The translations under genes and the position numbers were made by a program. 33,739 nucleotides of DNA from JAICJJ01 sp039809985 (lineage in GTDB: Bacteria > Chloroflexota > Chloroflexia > Thermomicrobiales > UBA6265). The notes under the pieces are model-generated. The model was not told the origin of the DNA. It ran no database searches and saw only the letters and a program-made list of their open reading frames with translations. Positions 8,144-15,380 of the stretch are shown here, one piece after another (within the stretch, counting starts at the first letter, position 1; every line of letters starts with the position of its first letter). Location: assembly GCA_039809985.1 (NCBI GenBank), contig JBDHWC010000024.1, positions 1 through 33,739 of the forward strand, in the 5' to 3' direction.

Positions 8144-9277
8144 CTACTGGTAGCTCGTCCGCCGCAGCTGCTTCAGCTGGTCGACGATCCGGCGGACCTC
8201 CTGCGCCGAGTCGCGGTTGATCACCAGCAGCGCGTCCTCGGTGTCGACGACGGCGATGTTCTCCAGCCCGACCAGCGCGATCAGGCGACCGGTCTCCGAC
8301 CAGACGACGCTGTTGCGCGTGTCGGCCTGCACCACGTCGCCGCGGACGGCATTGCCGTAGGGGTCGTTGGCGATCAGCTCGCCGAGGCCGTGCCAGTCGC
8401 CGACGTCCGACCAGCCGAGGTCGGCAGGGACGACCGCGATCCGCTCGGCCCGCTCCATCACTCCTTGGTCGATCGTCGACTCCTCGATCGCCGACCAGAC
8501 CTCGGCGGCGACCGTGTCCTGCTCCGGCGTGCCCCAGACCGCGGCGACCCGCCGGACGCCGCGGGCGAGGTCGGGCTGCAGTCGCTCCAGCTCGGCCATC
8601 AGGGTCGCCACCTGCCAGACGAACATGCTGGCGTTCCAGAGGTGGCTGCCGGAGGCGACGAAGCGCTCGGCGGTGGCTTGCGACGGCTTCTCGGCGAAGC
8701 CGGCGGCGCGGTAGGCGACGCCGTGGCGGGTGGTGCAGACCGGCTCGGTGGTTCGCTCGATGTAGCCGTATCCGGTCTCGGCCCGGGTCGGGCTGAGGCC
8801 GATCGTCACCAGCCAGCCGTCGCGGGCGGCGGCGATGGCGGCCCGCACGGCGTCGGCGAAGGCGTCCTCGTAGGCCACCTCGTGGTCGGCGGCGAAGGAG
8901 CCCATCACCGCGTCCGGGTCGATCCGCTCGATGATCGCGGCGGCGAGGGCGATCGCCGGCCCGGAGCCCTTCGGCGACGTCTCGACCAGCACGTGCGACT
9001 CCGGCAGCGCCGGCAGCTGGCGGGCGACCGGGGCAGCGTGGGCCGGGCCGCAGACGACGAAGGTCCGCTCGGGCGGGACGAGCGGGCCGAGCCGGTGGAC
9101 GGTCTCCTGCAGCAGCGAACGACGGCCGAGCAGCGGCAGCAGGAACTTCGGCCGGGCCGAGCGGGAGAGCGGCCAGAGCCGCGTGCCGGAGCCGCCGGCC
9201 GGGATCACGGCCCAGAAGCCGGGCTCGCCCTTGACCGGGGCGTCGTCGCGGGTCGCGTCCGGGTCCGGCTCGATCAA
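8144..9277 (-). CDS. manC: Mannose-1-phosphate guanylyltransferase
   Basis: This enzyme makes GDP-mannose from mannose-1-phosphate and GTP, for glycans and GDP-sugars. It has 377 residues and is the monofunctional form, with no C-terminal phosphomannose isomerase cupin. The nucleotidyltransferase signature VIPAGGSGTRLWPLSR..PKFLL (about residues 24-47) is followed by GYGYIERT, FAEKPS, WNASMFVW and DLGWSDVGDWHGL, all typical of the family. The start is the TTG at 9277, preceded by AAGGAGGCGAC, an excellent Shine-Dalgarno. An upstream ATG in the same frame would add 56 residues of repeat-derived sequence. The isomerase manA lies about 1 kb away, divergent, so the two steps from fructose-6-phosphate are encoded nearby; phosphomannomutase is not in the window. 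Confidence 0.92.
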   Translation of the reverse strand: MIEPDPDATRDDAPVKGEPGFWAVIPAGGSGTRLWPLSRSARPKFLLPLLGRRSLLQETVHRLGPLVPPERTFVVCGPAHAAPVARQLPALPESHVLVETSPKGSGPAIALAAAIIERIDPDAVMGSFAADHEVAYEDAFADAVRAAIAAARDGWLVTIGLSPTRAETGYGYIERTTEPVCTTRHGVAYRAAGFAEKPSQATAERFVASGSHLWNASMFVWQVATLMAELERLQPDLARGVRRVAAVWGTPEQDTVAAEVWSAIEESTIDQGVMERAERIAVVPADLGWSDVGDWHGLGELIANDPYGNAVRGDVVQADTRNSVVWSETGRLIALVGLENIAVVDTEDALLVINRDSAQEVRRIVDQLKQLRRTSYQ

Positions 9278-9301
9278 GTCGCCTCCTTCCGGTGGCCCGG
9301 C

Positions 9302-9310
9302 ACGGTAGCA
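9302..9310 (-). promoter_or_regulatory. Extended -10 promoter element for manC
   Basis: The minus strand reads TGCTACCGT, 24 bases before the TTG start. It matches the TGCTAC pattern seen at three other genes, which also supports the TTG as translation start because an upstream start would place this element inside the coding region. Confidence 0.42.
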
Positions 9311-9412
9311 CACCCGAGATGCGGCTGATCCGGCGGCGAGCGACGAACCTTCCCGCAAACCTCGTTCCCTCCCGGTGGGCCCGGCAAGGGAGGGCCGTCG
9401 GGACGTCGCCGC

Positions 9413-10205
9413 GCGCCGGCAAGTCGGGGTCCGGGGGAGGGCCAAGCCCTCCCCCGGTTCAAGAACTCCCCCTTGCCCGCCGCCGCCTGACAGGGGTGGC
9501 TATCTCCGAAAGGGGCTTTCGCGCCTCGCGGCTGGGCCCGCCGGGGCCGCCCTCACCCCCCAGCCCCCTCTCCCGCGGCGGCGGGAGAGGGGGAGCAACA
9601 GAATCGGGGGGAGCCAAGCCCTCCCCCGGACCCCCGGATTGCCGCAGCGCGGCGGCATTCCAGTCGATACTTCCCCCTGTCAGCCGCGGCGGCGGGAGAG
9701 GGGGAGAGGGCGAAGCAGTCTCAGGGGAGATTCTGGCCCGCCCCCGGTTCCCATTTGCCGTGGCGCGGACACTTCCTGATTGATACCTACCCCTGTCAGA
9801 TTACGATGGGAGAGGGGGAGAACATAGCCCGGGGGAGGCCTTGGCCCTCCCCCGGGCCCCATTTTGCCGCGGCGCGGCCAACTTCTAACGGATGCCTTCC
9901 CCGGTCAGGTGGCCTGACAAGGGGACGTATCCATCGGGAAGCCGCCGCGCCGCGGCAAAATGGGGTTCGGGGGAGGGCTTGGCCCTCCCCTGAGGCTGTT
10001 GCTCACCCTCCCCGCCGCCGCGGGAGAGGGGGCTGGGGGGTGAGGGCGGCCCCAGTGGACTCGGTCGCGAGACGCGGAACCCGCCATCGCTTGGACACCT
10101 CCCCCTGTCAGGCGGCGGGCGAGGGGGCTGGCGACGAGGGCGGTCCCGGCGGGCCCGGCCGCGAGATGCGGACGCCACTATCCTTCGGAAATCTCCCCTT
10201 GTCAG
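9413..10205. repeat. Array of hairpin-rich GC palindromic repeats in the manC-manA intergenic region
   Basis: This roughly 790-base stretch holds no credible gene. It is built from degenerate units of about 110-120 bases in both orientations. Each unit contains a GGGGGAGGGC / GCCCTCCCCC hairpin (for example 9431-9457, 12-bp arms, loop CAA), a TTGCCGCGGCGCGGC segment, and an end CCCCCTGTCAG. Ends in the plus orientation fall near 9677-9683, 9793-9799, 9902-9908, 10105-10111 and 10199-10205. Inverted ends (CTGACA) lie near 9487 and 9914. A second module, CCTCACCCCCCAGCCCCCTC, is followed by a perfect 13-bp stem at 9564-9593. Related copies occur near 25.5 kb and 30.3 kb. Spurious reading frames here repeatedly encode DTSPCQ. 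Mobile MITE/REP-like origin is inference. Confidence 0.85.
9857..9965. repeat. Tail-to-tail repeat pair forming a large potential cruciform
   Basis: Two repeat units meet tail to tail around position 9911. Within them 9857-9878 and 9944-9965 are perfect 22-bp reverse complements, and the outer flanks continue the pairing with mismatches through the GGGGGAGG segments. It is the longest perfect inverted repeat I noticed in the window. Confidence 0.8.
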
Positions 10206-10286
10206 TCCCGGTGGGCCGGGGGCCGCGCCGGGGCCGATAATGAAAGGCTGGCGGCAGCAAATCGGCCGGAGGGAGGACGGAGCGGA

Positions 10287-11408
10287 ATGCGGCAGTTCGG
10301 CGGACCGTCCGGGGTGCTCCGGGTGCGGCCGCGACTCGACGAGAAGCCGTGGGGCGGCGACCGGCTCGCGGCCTTCGGGTTCGCGCTGCCCGGGGGCGGG
10401 CCGCTCGGGGAGGCGCTGCTCTCCCACGGCGACGCGCTGGTTGAAGTCGGCGGCGCGACGATGACGCTGGCGGAGGCGGTTGCCGCCAACCCTGACGCCT
10501 ACCTCGGGCCGGAGGGCGCACGGGCGACGGCCGGGGCCGTCCTGCTGCCGGTCCTGGCCAAGGTGATCGACGGCAGGGACGACCTCTCGGTCCAAGTCCA
10601 CCCCGACGACGCGCTGGCGCGGGAGCAGGGCGAGGCGACCGGCAAGACCGAGGCGTGGCACGTGCTCGCCGCGGAGCCGGGCGCGGTGCTCTACCTCGGG
10701 CTGGCCGACGGCGTCACCCTCGACGACTTCTTCGCCGCGGCGCGACGCGGCGAGCCGGTCGCGACGATGCTGCGGTCGGTGCCGGCGGAGCCTGGCAGCA
10801 GCGTGGTGTTGCCGGCCGGAGTGGTGCACGCGCTAGGGCGGGGCGTGGTCCTGTACGAGATCCAGCAGCCGAGCAACACGACCTACCGGCTCTGGGACTG
10901 GGGACGGGTCGGGCCCGACGGGGTGGGCCGTGACCTCCACCACGACCTCGGCGAGCGGGCGATGATGCCCGAGTGGCGCCCAGAGCCGCGACCACCGCTG
11001 GTGGTCGCGGACAGCGCTGGAGCGCGCCGCGAGCTGCTCGCCGCGACCCGCTACTTCGCGCTGGAACGGCTGTCGGTTTCCGGCGGCGGGGCGGTCGACC
11101 TCCTGCCGGCCGGGTCCTCGCAAGTGCTGACCTGTGTCGCGGGCGCGTGCCATCTGGTGAGCGACGGTGACGCAGTGCGGCTGGCCCCGGGCGGCACGGT
11201 GATCGTGCCGGCGGGCGCGGGCGGCACGCTGGCGTCCGGCGACGGCGCGACGGTGATGCGCGGCTGGGTGCCCGATCTGGCGCGGGACATCGTCGGCCCG
11301 GCCCGTGCCGCCGGTCATGCCGACCGGGCGATCGCGCGCCTTGCCGGAGAGCTGGGCGACGTGGAGTCGATGCTCGGTCCGACACCGGAACCTTCGGAGG
11401 AGCGGTGA
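10287..11408 (+). CDS. manA: Mannose-6-phosphate isomerase, class I
   Basis: This zinc enzyme interconverts fructose-6-phosphate and mannose-6-phosphate, feeding GDP-mannose synthesis or mannose catabolism. It has 373 residues. N-terminal KPWGGDRL is typical of the family. The metal site is visible: QVHPDD (Q103, H105), GKTEAWHVL (E122) and PAGVVHALG (H181), followed by the conserved EIQQPSNTTYRLWDW. The spacing of H105, E122 and H181 fits the short bacterial class. The C-terminal third is a second cupin-like domain. The start ATG at 10287 is preceded by GGAGGACGGAG. Upstream lies the repeat array, then divergent manC. Identification is strong; metal occupancy is from family knowledge. Confidence 0.92.
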   Translation: MRQFGGPSGVLRVRPRLDEKPWGGDRLAAFGFALPGGGPLGEALLSHGDALVEVGGATMTLAEAVAANPDAYLGPEGARATAGAVLLPVLAKVIDGRDDLSVQVHPDDALAREQGEATGKTEAWHVLAAEPGAVLYLGLADGVTLDDFFAAARRGEPVATMLRSVPAEPGSSVVLPAGVVHALGRGVVLYEIQQPSNTTYRLWDWGRVGPDGVGRDLHHDLGERAMMPEWRPEPRPPLVVADSAGARRELLAATRYFALERLSVSGGGAVDLLPAGSSQVLTCVAGACHLVSDGDAVRLAPGGTVIVPAGAGGTLASGDGATVMRGWVPDLARDIVGPARAAGHADRAIARLAGELGDVESMLGPTPEPSEER

Positions 11409-11434
11409 GGGGGAGAGCGCGCCGCCCTCCCCCT
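11408..11434. terminator. Hairpin between convergent manA and dacB
   Basis: AGGGGGAG and CTCCCCCT pair across an 11-base loop immediately after the manA stop and 33 bases from the end of dacB. The sequence TTGTGAT follows on the plus strand. A shared terminator is plausible. Confidence 0.45.
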
Positions 11435-11466
11435 TGTGATCCCGGGCCGGCCGACGTTCGGGCCGA

Positions 11467-13077
11467 TCAGAATTCGTTGAAGATCGCCTCGGCGATGCCG
11501 CCGATCGCGGCGCTGACCTCGAGGACGCCGGAGATGTCGTCGACCGGCACGTCGTTGACGTAGACCGCCCAGACGAGGTCGCGCCCGCTGGCGGAGGTCA
11601 GGTAGCCGGCGTCGGCCTTGCCGAGCAGCAGCATCCGTTGGTTGACGAGGTCACCGGTGGCGGTGGTGCCGCTCTTGGCGACGATCCTGCCGAGGGCCGG
11701 GCTGGTCTTCGGGATCGACTGCCACTCCGTGCCGTCGACGCCGAGGATCGGCAGCGAGTTGCGCAGGGCCGGGCCCTCGGGCCGGGCGGCCATGCCGCGC
11801 ACCAGGTCGCAGGCCGTGCGCGGGCTGAAGAGGTCGGCCCGTTCGTTGCCGCGCCCGTCGCCGAGGGAGACCGCCCTCCGGTCGACGCCGACGGTCGGCA
11901 GGAAGTCGCCGATGGCGGCCATGCCGGCGTCGAACGTCGGCGTGCCGCTCTTGACGGCGATGAGGAAGACGAGCGTGTCGGCCCCTTGGTTCAGGCTCAC
12001 CTTCATGACCACCTTCACTGCCTCCGAGAGGGGGAGGGAGGTGAAGAGTGCCACCCGGTCGGCGTCCGCGTAGCTGCCGGCGGCGGGGAGCCGGTCGGCC
12101 GGGTTCACGGCGCGGACCGGGGCATCGACGGCGACGCCGGCACGGCCCAGCGCCTCGATGAAGAGGGCGCGGGCGAAGGCGGGCGGGTCCTCGACTTGGA
12201 AGGTCTGGACCATCGGCGCGCTGTCGGCGGCGATGCTGCCGCTGACGGTGACGTCGCCCATCGGCGGCGTGGTCGAGTCGATCGCCAGCGGCGTGCCGGC
12301 GGCGGCGGTCGCGATGTCGGCGGTGACGGAGTAGAAGGCGGTCTCGGGCCGGGAGACGAGGGTCGCCGGCTCGCCCTCCTTGCCGGGGGTGATGGTCAGG
12401 TCGACGACGTTGTCGTTGATCATGATCGGCGAGAGGACGTAGTCGTCCTTCGGCATCTGCCCCCAGAGCCGGGCGTCGACGATGACGTCCTTGGCCCGCT
12501 CGATGCCGGCGGCGGCGACCTGCTGGGCGAGGGCGTCGAGCCCGGCCAGCGGGTCGGTCTCGGTCAGCACGGCGAAGCCGGGGACCGCGTTGGCGTCGGT
12601 GTGGTCGATGTTGCCGTGGGCCATCGTGCCGTCCGGCAGGTCGCGGCCGCCCATGGTGAGGTCGCCGCTGGCGACGAGGACGAGGTCGCCGTCGAGGGTG
12701 CCGTCGGCGACGGTGCCCTGCGCGTAGACCGGGGTCTCGAACCGGTAGTCGGGGCCGTAGAGGACGAGCGAGGCCGAGGCCGGGAAGAGTTTGGTGGTCG
12801 AGCCGGGGACGAAGCGGTTGTCGCCGTTGATGTCGAGCAGCGCTTCCCCGCTTGCCTGGTCGGCCACGTGGATGCCCCATTGGGTGAAGCTCGGGAACAC
12901 CGGGCGGCCCATCACCTCGGCGATCGACTCAGGCACGCCGCCGTCGGCCACCGGGGTGGCGGACTGGCCGACGGCGACCCCGCGAACGGCAGCCGCGGCG
13001 GCAAGCGAGACGCCGCCGGCGACGGCGGCACGGCGACTGACCGCGCGGTGGGGGTAGAGGCCGGCTCGGCGGGACAT
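11467..13077 (-). CDS. dacB: D-alanyl-D-alanine carboxypeptidase/endopeptidase, PBP4 (S13) family
   Basis: This penicillin-binding protein trims D-Ala from peptidoglycan peptides and cuts cross-links outside the membrane. It has 536 residues. Active-site motifs: SxxK as S93-T-T-K96, SxN as S361-L-N363, and KTG replaced by K468-S-G. Between the first two lies the inserted S13 domain (about residues 110-300; LVLVASGDLTMGG is typical). The N-terminus has a twin-arginine pattern (SRRAAVAGG at 14-22) with a weakly hydrophobic Ala-rich segment, so Tat export is likely. A strong GAGGAGGAACC precedes ATG 13077. Downstream it converges on manA. Whether it is mainly carboxypeptidase or endopeptidase cannot be read from sequence. 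Confidence 0.92.
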   Translation of the reverse strand: MSRRAGLYPHRAVSRRAAVAGGVSLAAAAAVRGVAVGQSATPVADGGVPESIAEVMGRPVFPSFTQWGIHVADQASGEALLDINGDNRFVPGSTTKLFPASASLVLYGPDYRFETPVYAQGTVADGTLDGDLVLVASGDLTMGGRDLPDGTMAHGNIDHTDANAVPGFAVLTETDPLAGLDALAQQVAAAGIERAKDVIVDARLWGQMPKDDYVLSPIMINDNVVDLTITPGKEGEPATLVSRPETAFYSVTADIATAAAGTPLAIDSTTPPMGDVTVSGSIAADSAPMVQTFQVEDPPAFARALFIEALGRAGVAVDAPVRAVNPADRLPAAGSYADADRVALFTSLPLSEAVKVVMKVSLNQGADTLVFLIAVKSGTPTFDAGMAAIGDFLPTVGVDRRAVSLGDGRGNERADLFSPRTACDLVRGMAARPEGPALRNSLPILGVDGTEWQSIPKTSPALGRIVAKSGTTATGDLVNQRMLLLGKADAGYLTSASGRDLVWAVYVNDVPVDDISGVLEVSAAIGGIAEAIFNEF

Positions 13078-13966
13078 GGTTCCTCCTCATGACGGCGAGG
13101 CGCGGTGAACGACCGTCTGCCGGCCCGCTCGATTGTTCCTGCCTTGCGTTGGGCATGATGCACCATCGCACGCAGCGAGCCAACGAGCCGACCGGTCAGG
13201 GGCGCGGACCCTCGCGACCTTGGGGCGGCGGCAGGGAGGTCGCGGACGAGTTGCGGGCGCTCCGGGGCGACGAAGGTCCTCGGTGAGTGCCACGGTCGTT
13301 CTCCGGAGATCGTGGGCCACGGTGTCGGGCTGGGGCGTGAACTCGTTCGCGGGGCGGCGGCACGTTGGTCACCGCGACGATGCTCCGGATCCGCGGGGCC
13401 CGCCGGAGGGAGGAGGGGCGACCAAGGGAGCACTCAGACGGACAGCAAGGCCGTCGGCCGGCGAGCGTCGCTGCACGCTGGTTGGGGGGCGGCGCGCTGT
13501 TCGACACGCTGGCGGCGTCCTCGGCGTCGGCGCGTTCCGCGACGGGCGAACCTTCCGCGCCGATCGTGGGGGCGGGGCTCGAGTGCCCCGTAGGAGGGTT
13601 CGAACCAGTCTCCACCGCAACGGGGTTGGGTTCAGCCGTCAGTCGTCACGACAGGCGTTCTCGTCGGAGCCGATGCCGCCCCGCCGGCAGGCTGGCTCCC
13701 GGCTCGCGCGCGGCGCAGTCGACCGGATCGGGCGCGGCCGTTCCGGTTCGGGCGAGCCACCCGGGCAGGCGCCGCGCCCGCATGTCGAACCCGCACGCCG
13801 GTTCCCGGGCCGATGCCCCTCGCGGGCCCGGGGCCAGGGGGAGGTTGCGGAGGGTGGCGCGATCGGGCTGCCATCCCCCGCCGGTCGTGCGTGCGGCGAG
13901 CCGCCAGCCATGGTCCCCGGAAGGACGGGAACGGCCGGGTTCACAAGCTCAGGCCGGGCAAGACAA
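13078..13966. other. Gene-poor stretch between dacB and tRNA-Gly
   Basis: About 890 bases without a gene I can support. Several overlapping open frames exist on both strands, as expected at this GC content, but none has a ribosome binding site with a consistent coding bias, a domain or a signal peptide. Part near 13090-13150 must hold the dacB promoter and leader. A TTCGAA palindrome near 13600 resembles a T-loop but has no matching tRNA fold. I found no RNase P, SRP RNA or tmRNA signatures by eye. Confidence 0.55.
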
Positions 13967-13998
13967 CAGCGCGCGGCGGGTTGGTCCGCCGCGCGCTG
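13967..13998 (-). terminator. Rho-independent-type terminator of tRNA-Gly
   Basis: A perfect 13-bp stem (CAGCGCGCGGCGG and its complement) with a 6-base loop starts 10 bases beyond the tRNA 3' end. On the transcribed strand it is followed by TTGTCTT, a modest T-tract. Confidence 0.75.
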
Positions 13999-14008
13999 GC
14001 CGTTCCTG

Positions 14009-14084
14009 TGGAGCGGGGGACGGGACTCGAACCCGCGACAGCCTGCTTGGGAAGCAGGTACTCTACCAACTGAGTTACCCCCGC
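14009..14084 (-). tRNA. tRNA-Gly, anticodon CCC, with encoded CCA end
   Basis: The minus strand folds as a complete tRNA: acceptor GCGGGGG / CCCCCGC, D-arm with AGTTGGTAGA, anticodon stem CCTGC / GCAGG with loop TTCCCAA (anticodon CCC, reading GGG), T-loop TTCGAGT, discriminator U73 typical of bacterial tRNA-Gly, and a genomically encoded CCA at 14009-14011. It stands alone between a promoter and a terminator. Confidence 0.96.
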
Positions 14085-14099
14085 TTGAGGTGCCCGCGC

Positions 14100-14129
14100 A
14101 TCCTACACCCGCCGGTGCCCGCTTGTCCA
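14100..14129 (-). promoter_or_regulatory. Promoter of tRNA-Gly
   Basis: On the minus strand TGGACA (14124-14129) is spaced 18 bases from TAGGAT (14100-14105), which ends 15 bases before the mature tRNA 5' end. Spacing and position fit a sigma-70-type promoter with a short 5' leader. Confidence 0.6.
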
Positions 14130-14145
14130 ACCCAGCCGCGGGCGG

Positions 14146-15246
14146 TCAGGCGAGGGGCGCGAAGTCGACGTCGTAGCCGAAGGCGCGCGGCCCCCAGACG
14201 GCGAGCGCGGCCGGGGTGCGCATGATCTCCGGCACCGAGACGGCCAGCACGGTGACCCGCTGGCCGTAGCGGAGTTCCTCGGTGGTGATCGGCTCGGCGG
14301 TGTCGGCGTCGAGGACGCAGATCAGGTTCGGGACGATGGCGACGACCTCTCCGTCGACGCGGGCGACGAGGTTCTCGTTCTGGAACTCGATCTCCATGCG
14401 GCGACCGGCCGCGCCGTCACGGCTGCCCGACTCGGCGATGGCGACGACACCGCGGACGAACCCCTCGACGGTGCGGCGGAAGACTTCCACCACCTTGCCG
14501 GAGAAGATCGGGCGGGCCGGGGCATAGGTCGTTTCCGCCAGCGCGGCGACGAGGTGGTCGATCGGGTCGAGGTGGCGCTCGCGGGCGTGGCGGATCGCCG
14601 CCCCGATCTTGGCGCAGACGCCGATCGTGCCGCCGATCGAGACCCGCTTGGCGGTCGCGCCGTCCATCGCGTACTCGGCGATGTAGGCAACGCCGCCCAT
14701 CCGGACGGTGATGCCGCGGGCGAGCCATTCCATGGCCCGGTTGTCGACGGTCTCGACCACGGCCTGACTGCCGGCGTCGTCGGTGAGCACCATCGGGCTG
14801 CCGCGGACGCCGTAGACGTGGAACGTCTCGTGGTGCAGTTCGGGGAAGGCCCGGCCCATGCCGTCGGCGTCGACCACCGGCAGGCCGAGCCGGAGGCCGA
14901 CGACGAGGGGAATCATCGAGTTGACGCCGCCGGCCTCGATCGGCATCGTCGCCGTGGCCCGGCGGCCGAGCCGTTCCTCCAGGCGTTGCAGGGAGCGGGC
15001 GGCCTCGTTCCCGGCCGGCAGTTTCTCGACGATGCAGGTCGGCGCGCCCATCATCGCGGTCGGGATCACGAAGTCGTCGTCGGCCAGTTCGTCGAGGTCG
15101 AGCAGCGTCAGCGGCCGGCCGGCCTCGACCAGCGCGCGCTCGACCATCAGCCGGCCGACGTAGGGGTTGCCGCCGCCGCCGGTGCCGAGGAAGGCCGCGC
15201 CACGGGCGATGTCAGGCAGGTCGCGGGCGGTGATCGTCGTCGCCAT
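14146..15246 (-). CDS. DUF917 / S-Me-THD domain protein (paralogue 1)
   Basis: This protein of 366 residues belongs to the DUF917 family (S-methyl-thiohydantoin desulfurase-like), usually encoded beside hydantoinase/oxoprolinase genes. Family hallmarks: LGTGGGGNPYVG near residue 20, TAMMGAPT, EAGGVNSM, GLPVVDADGMGRAFPELHHETF, and EIEFQNENLVAR in the C-terminal part. The biochemical substrate is not established for this clade, so I do not assign a reaction. The ATG at 15246 is preceded by GGAG at a long spacing (9 bases); the open frame continues far upstream but upstream sequence is not protein-like. It lies 134 bases after the hydantoinase-type gene, with a strong hairpin in the gap, so it may have its own transcript. 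It diverges considerably from the second copy at 17118. Confidence 0.88.
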   Translation of the reverse strand: MATTITARDLPDIARGAAFLGTGGGGNPYVGRLMVERALVEAGRPLTLLDLDELADDDFVIPTAMMGAPTCIVEKLPAGNEAARSLQRLEERLGRRATATMPIEAGGVNSMIPLVVGLRLGLPVVDADGMGRAFPELHHETFHVYGVRGSPMVLTDDAGSQAVVETVDNRAMEWLARGITVRMGGVAYIAEYAMDGATAKRVSIGGTIGVCAKIGAAIRHARERHLDPIDHLVAALAETTYAPARPIFSGKVVEVFRRTVEGFVRGVVAIAESGSRDGAAGRRMEIEFQNENLVARVDGEVVAIVPNLICVLDADTAEPITTEELRYGQRVTVLAVSVPEIMRTPAALAVWGPRAFGYDVDFAPLA

Positions 15247-15325
15247 TGGGGGTTCTCCGTGCCGGGGCGGCCGGCCGTCGCGCCGGGTTCCCGCTGCGGA
15301 CCTGAAATCGTCGGTGGCCGGACCG

Positions 15326-15361
15326 GGCCGACGGGCGGTCTCGCGCGACCGCCCGTCGGCC
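15326..15361 (-). terminator. Strong stem-loop between the hydantoinase-type gene and DUF917 paralogue 1
   Basis: A perfect 15-bp stem (arm GGCCGACGGGCGGTC) with a 6-base loop begins 19 bases after the stop of the upstream gene. Position fits a terminator or an intra-operon attenuator lowering expression of the downstream gene. No T-run follows. Confidence 0.6.
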
Positions 15362-15380
15362 GCCCGGGCTGTGCCCGGTC

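Noticed and set aside
9278..9445. ATG 9445 as start of manC
   Set aside because: The added 56 residues come from repeat-flanking DNA and would read through the likely promoter; TTG 9277 has a strong AAGGAGG.
9413..10205. CRISPR array
   Set aside because: Units are 110-120 bases, degenerate and in both orientations, without short identical repeats and unique spacers, and no cas genes are near.
13580..13630. tRNA or tmRNA 3' end suggested by GGTTCGAACC
   Set aside because: No pairing T-stem or acceptor partner can be formed on either strand; it is only a palindrome.
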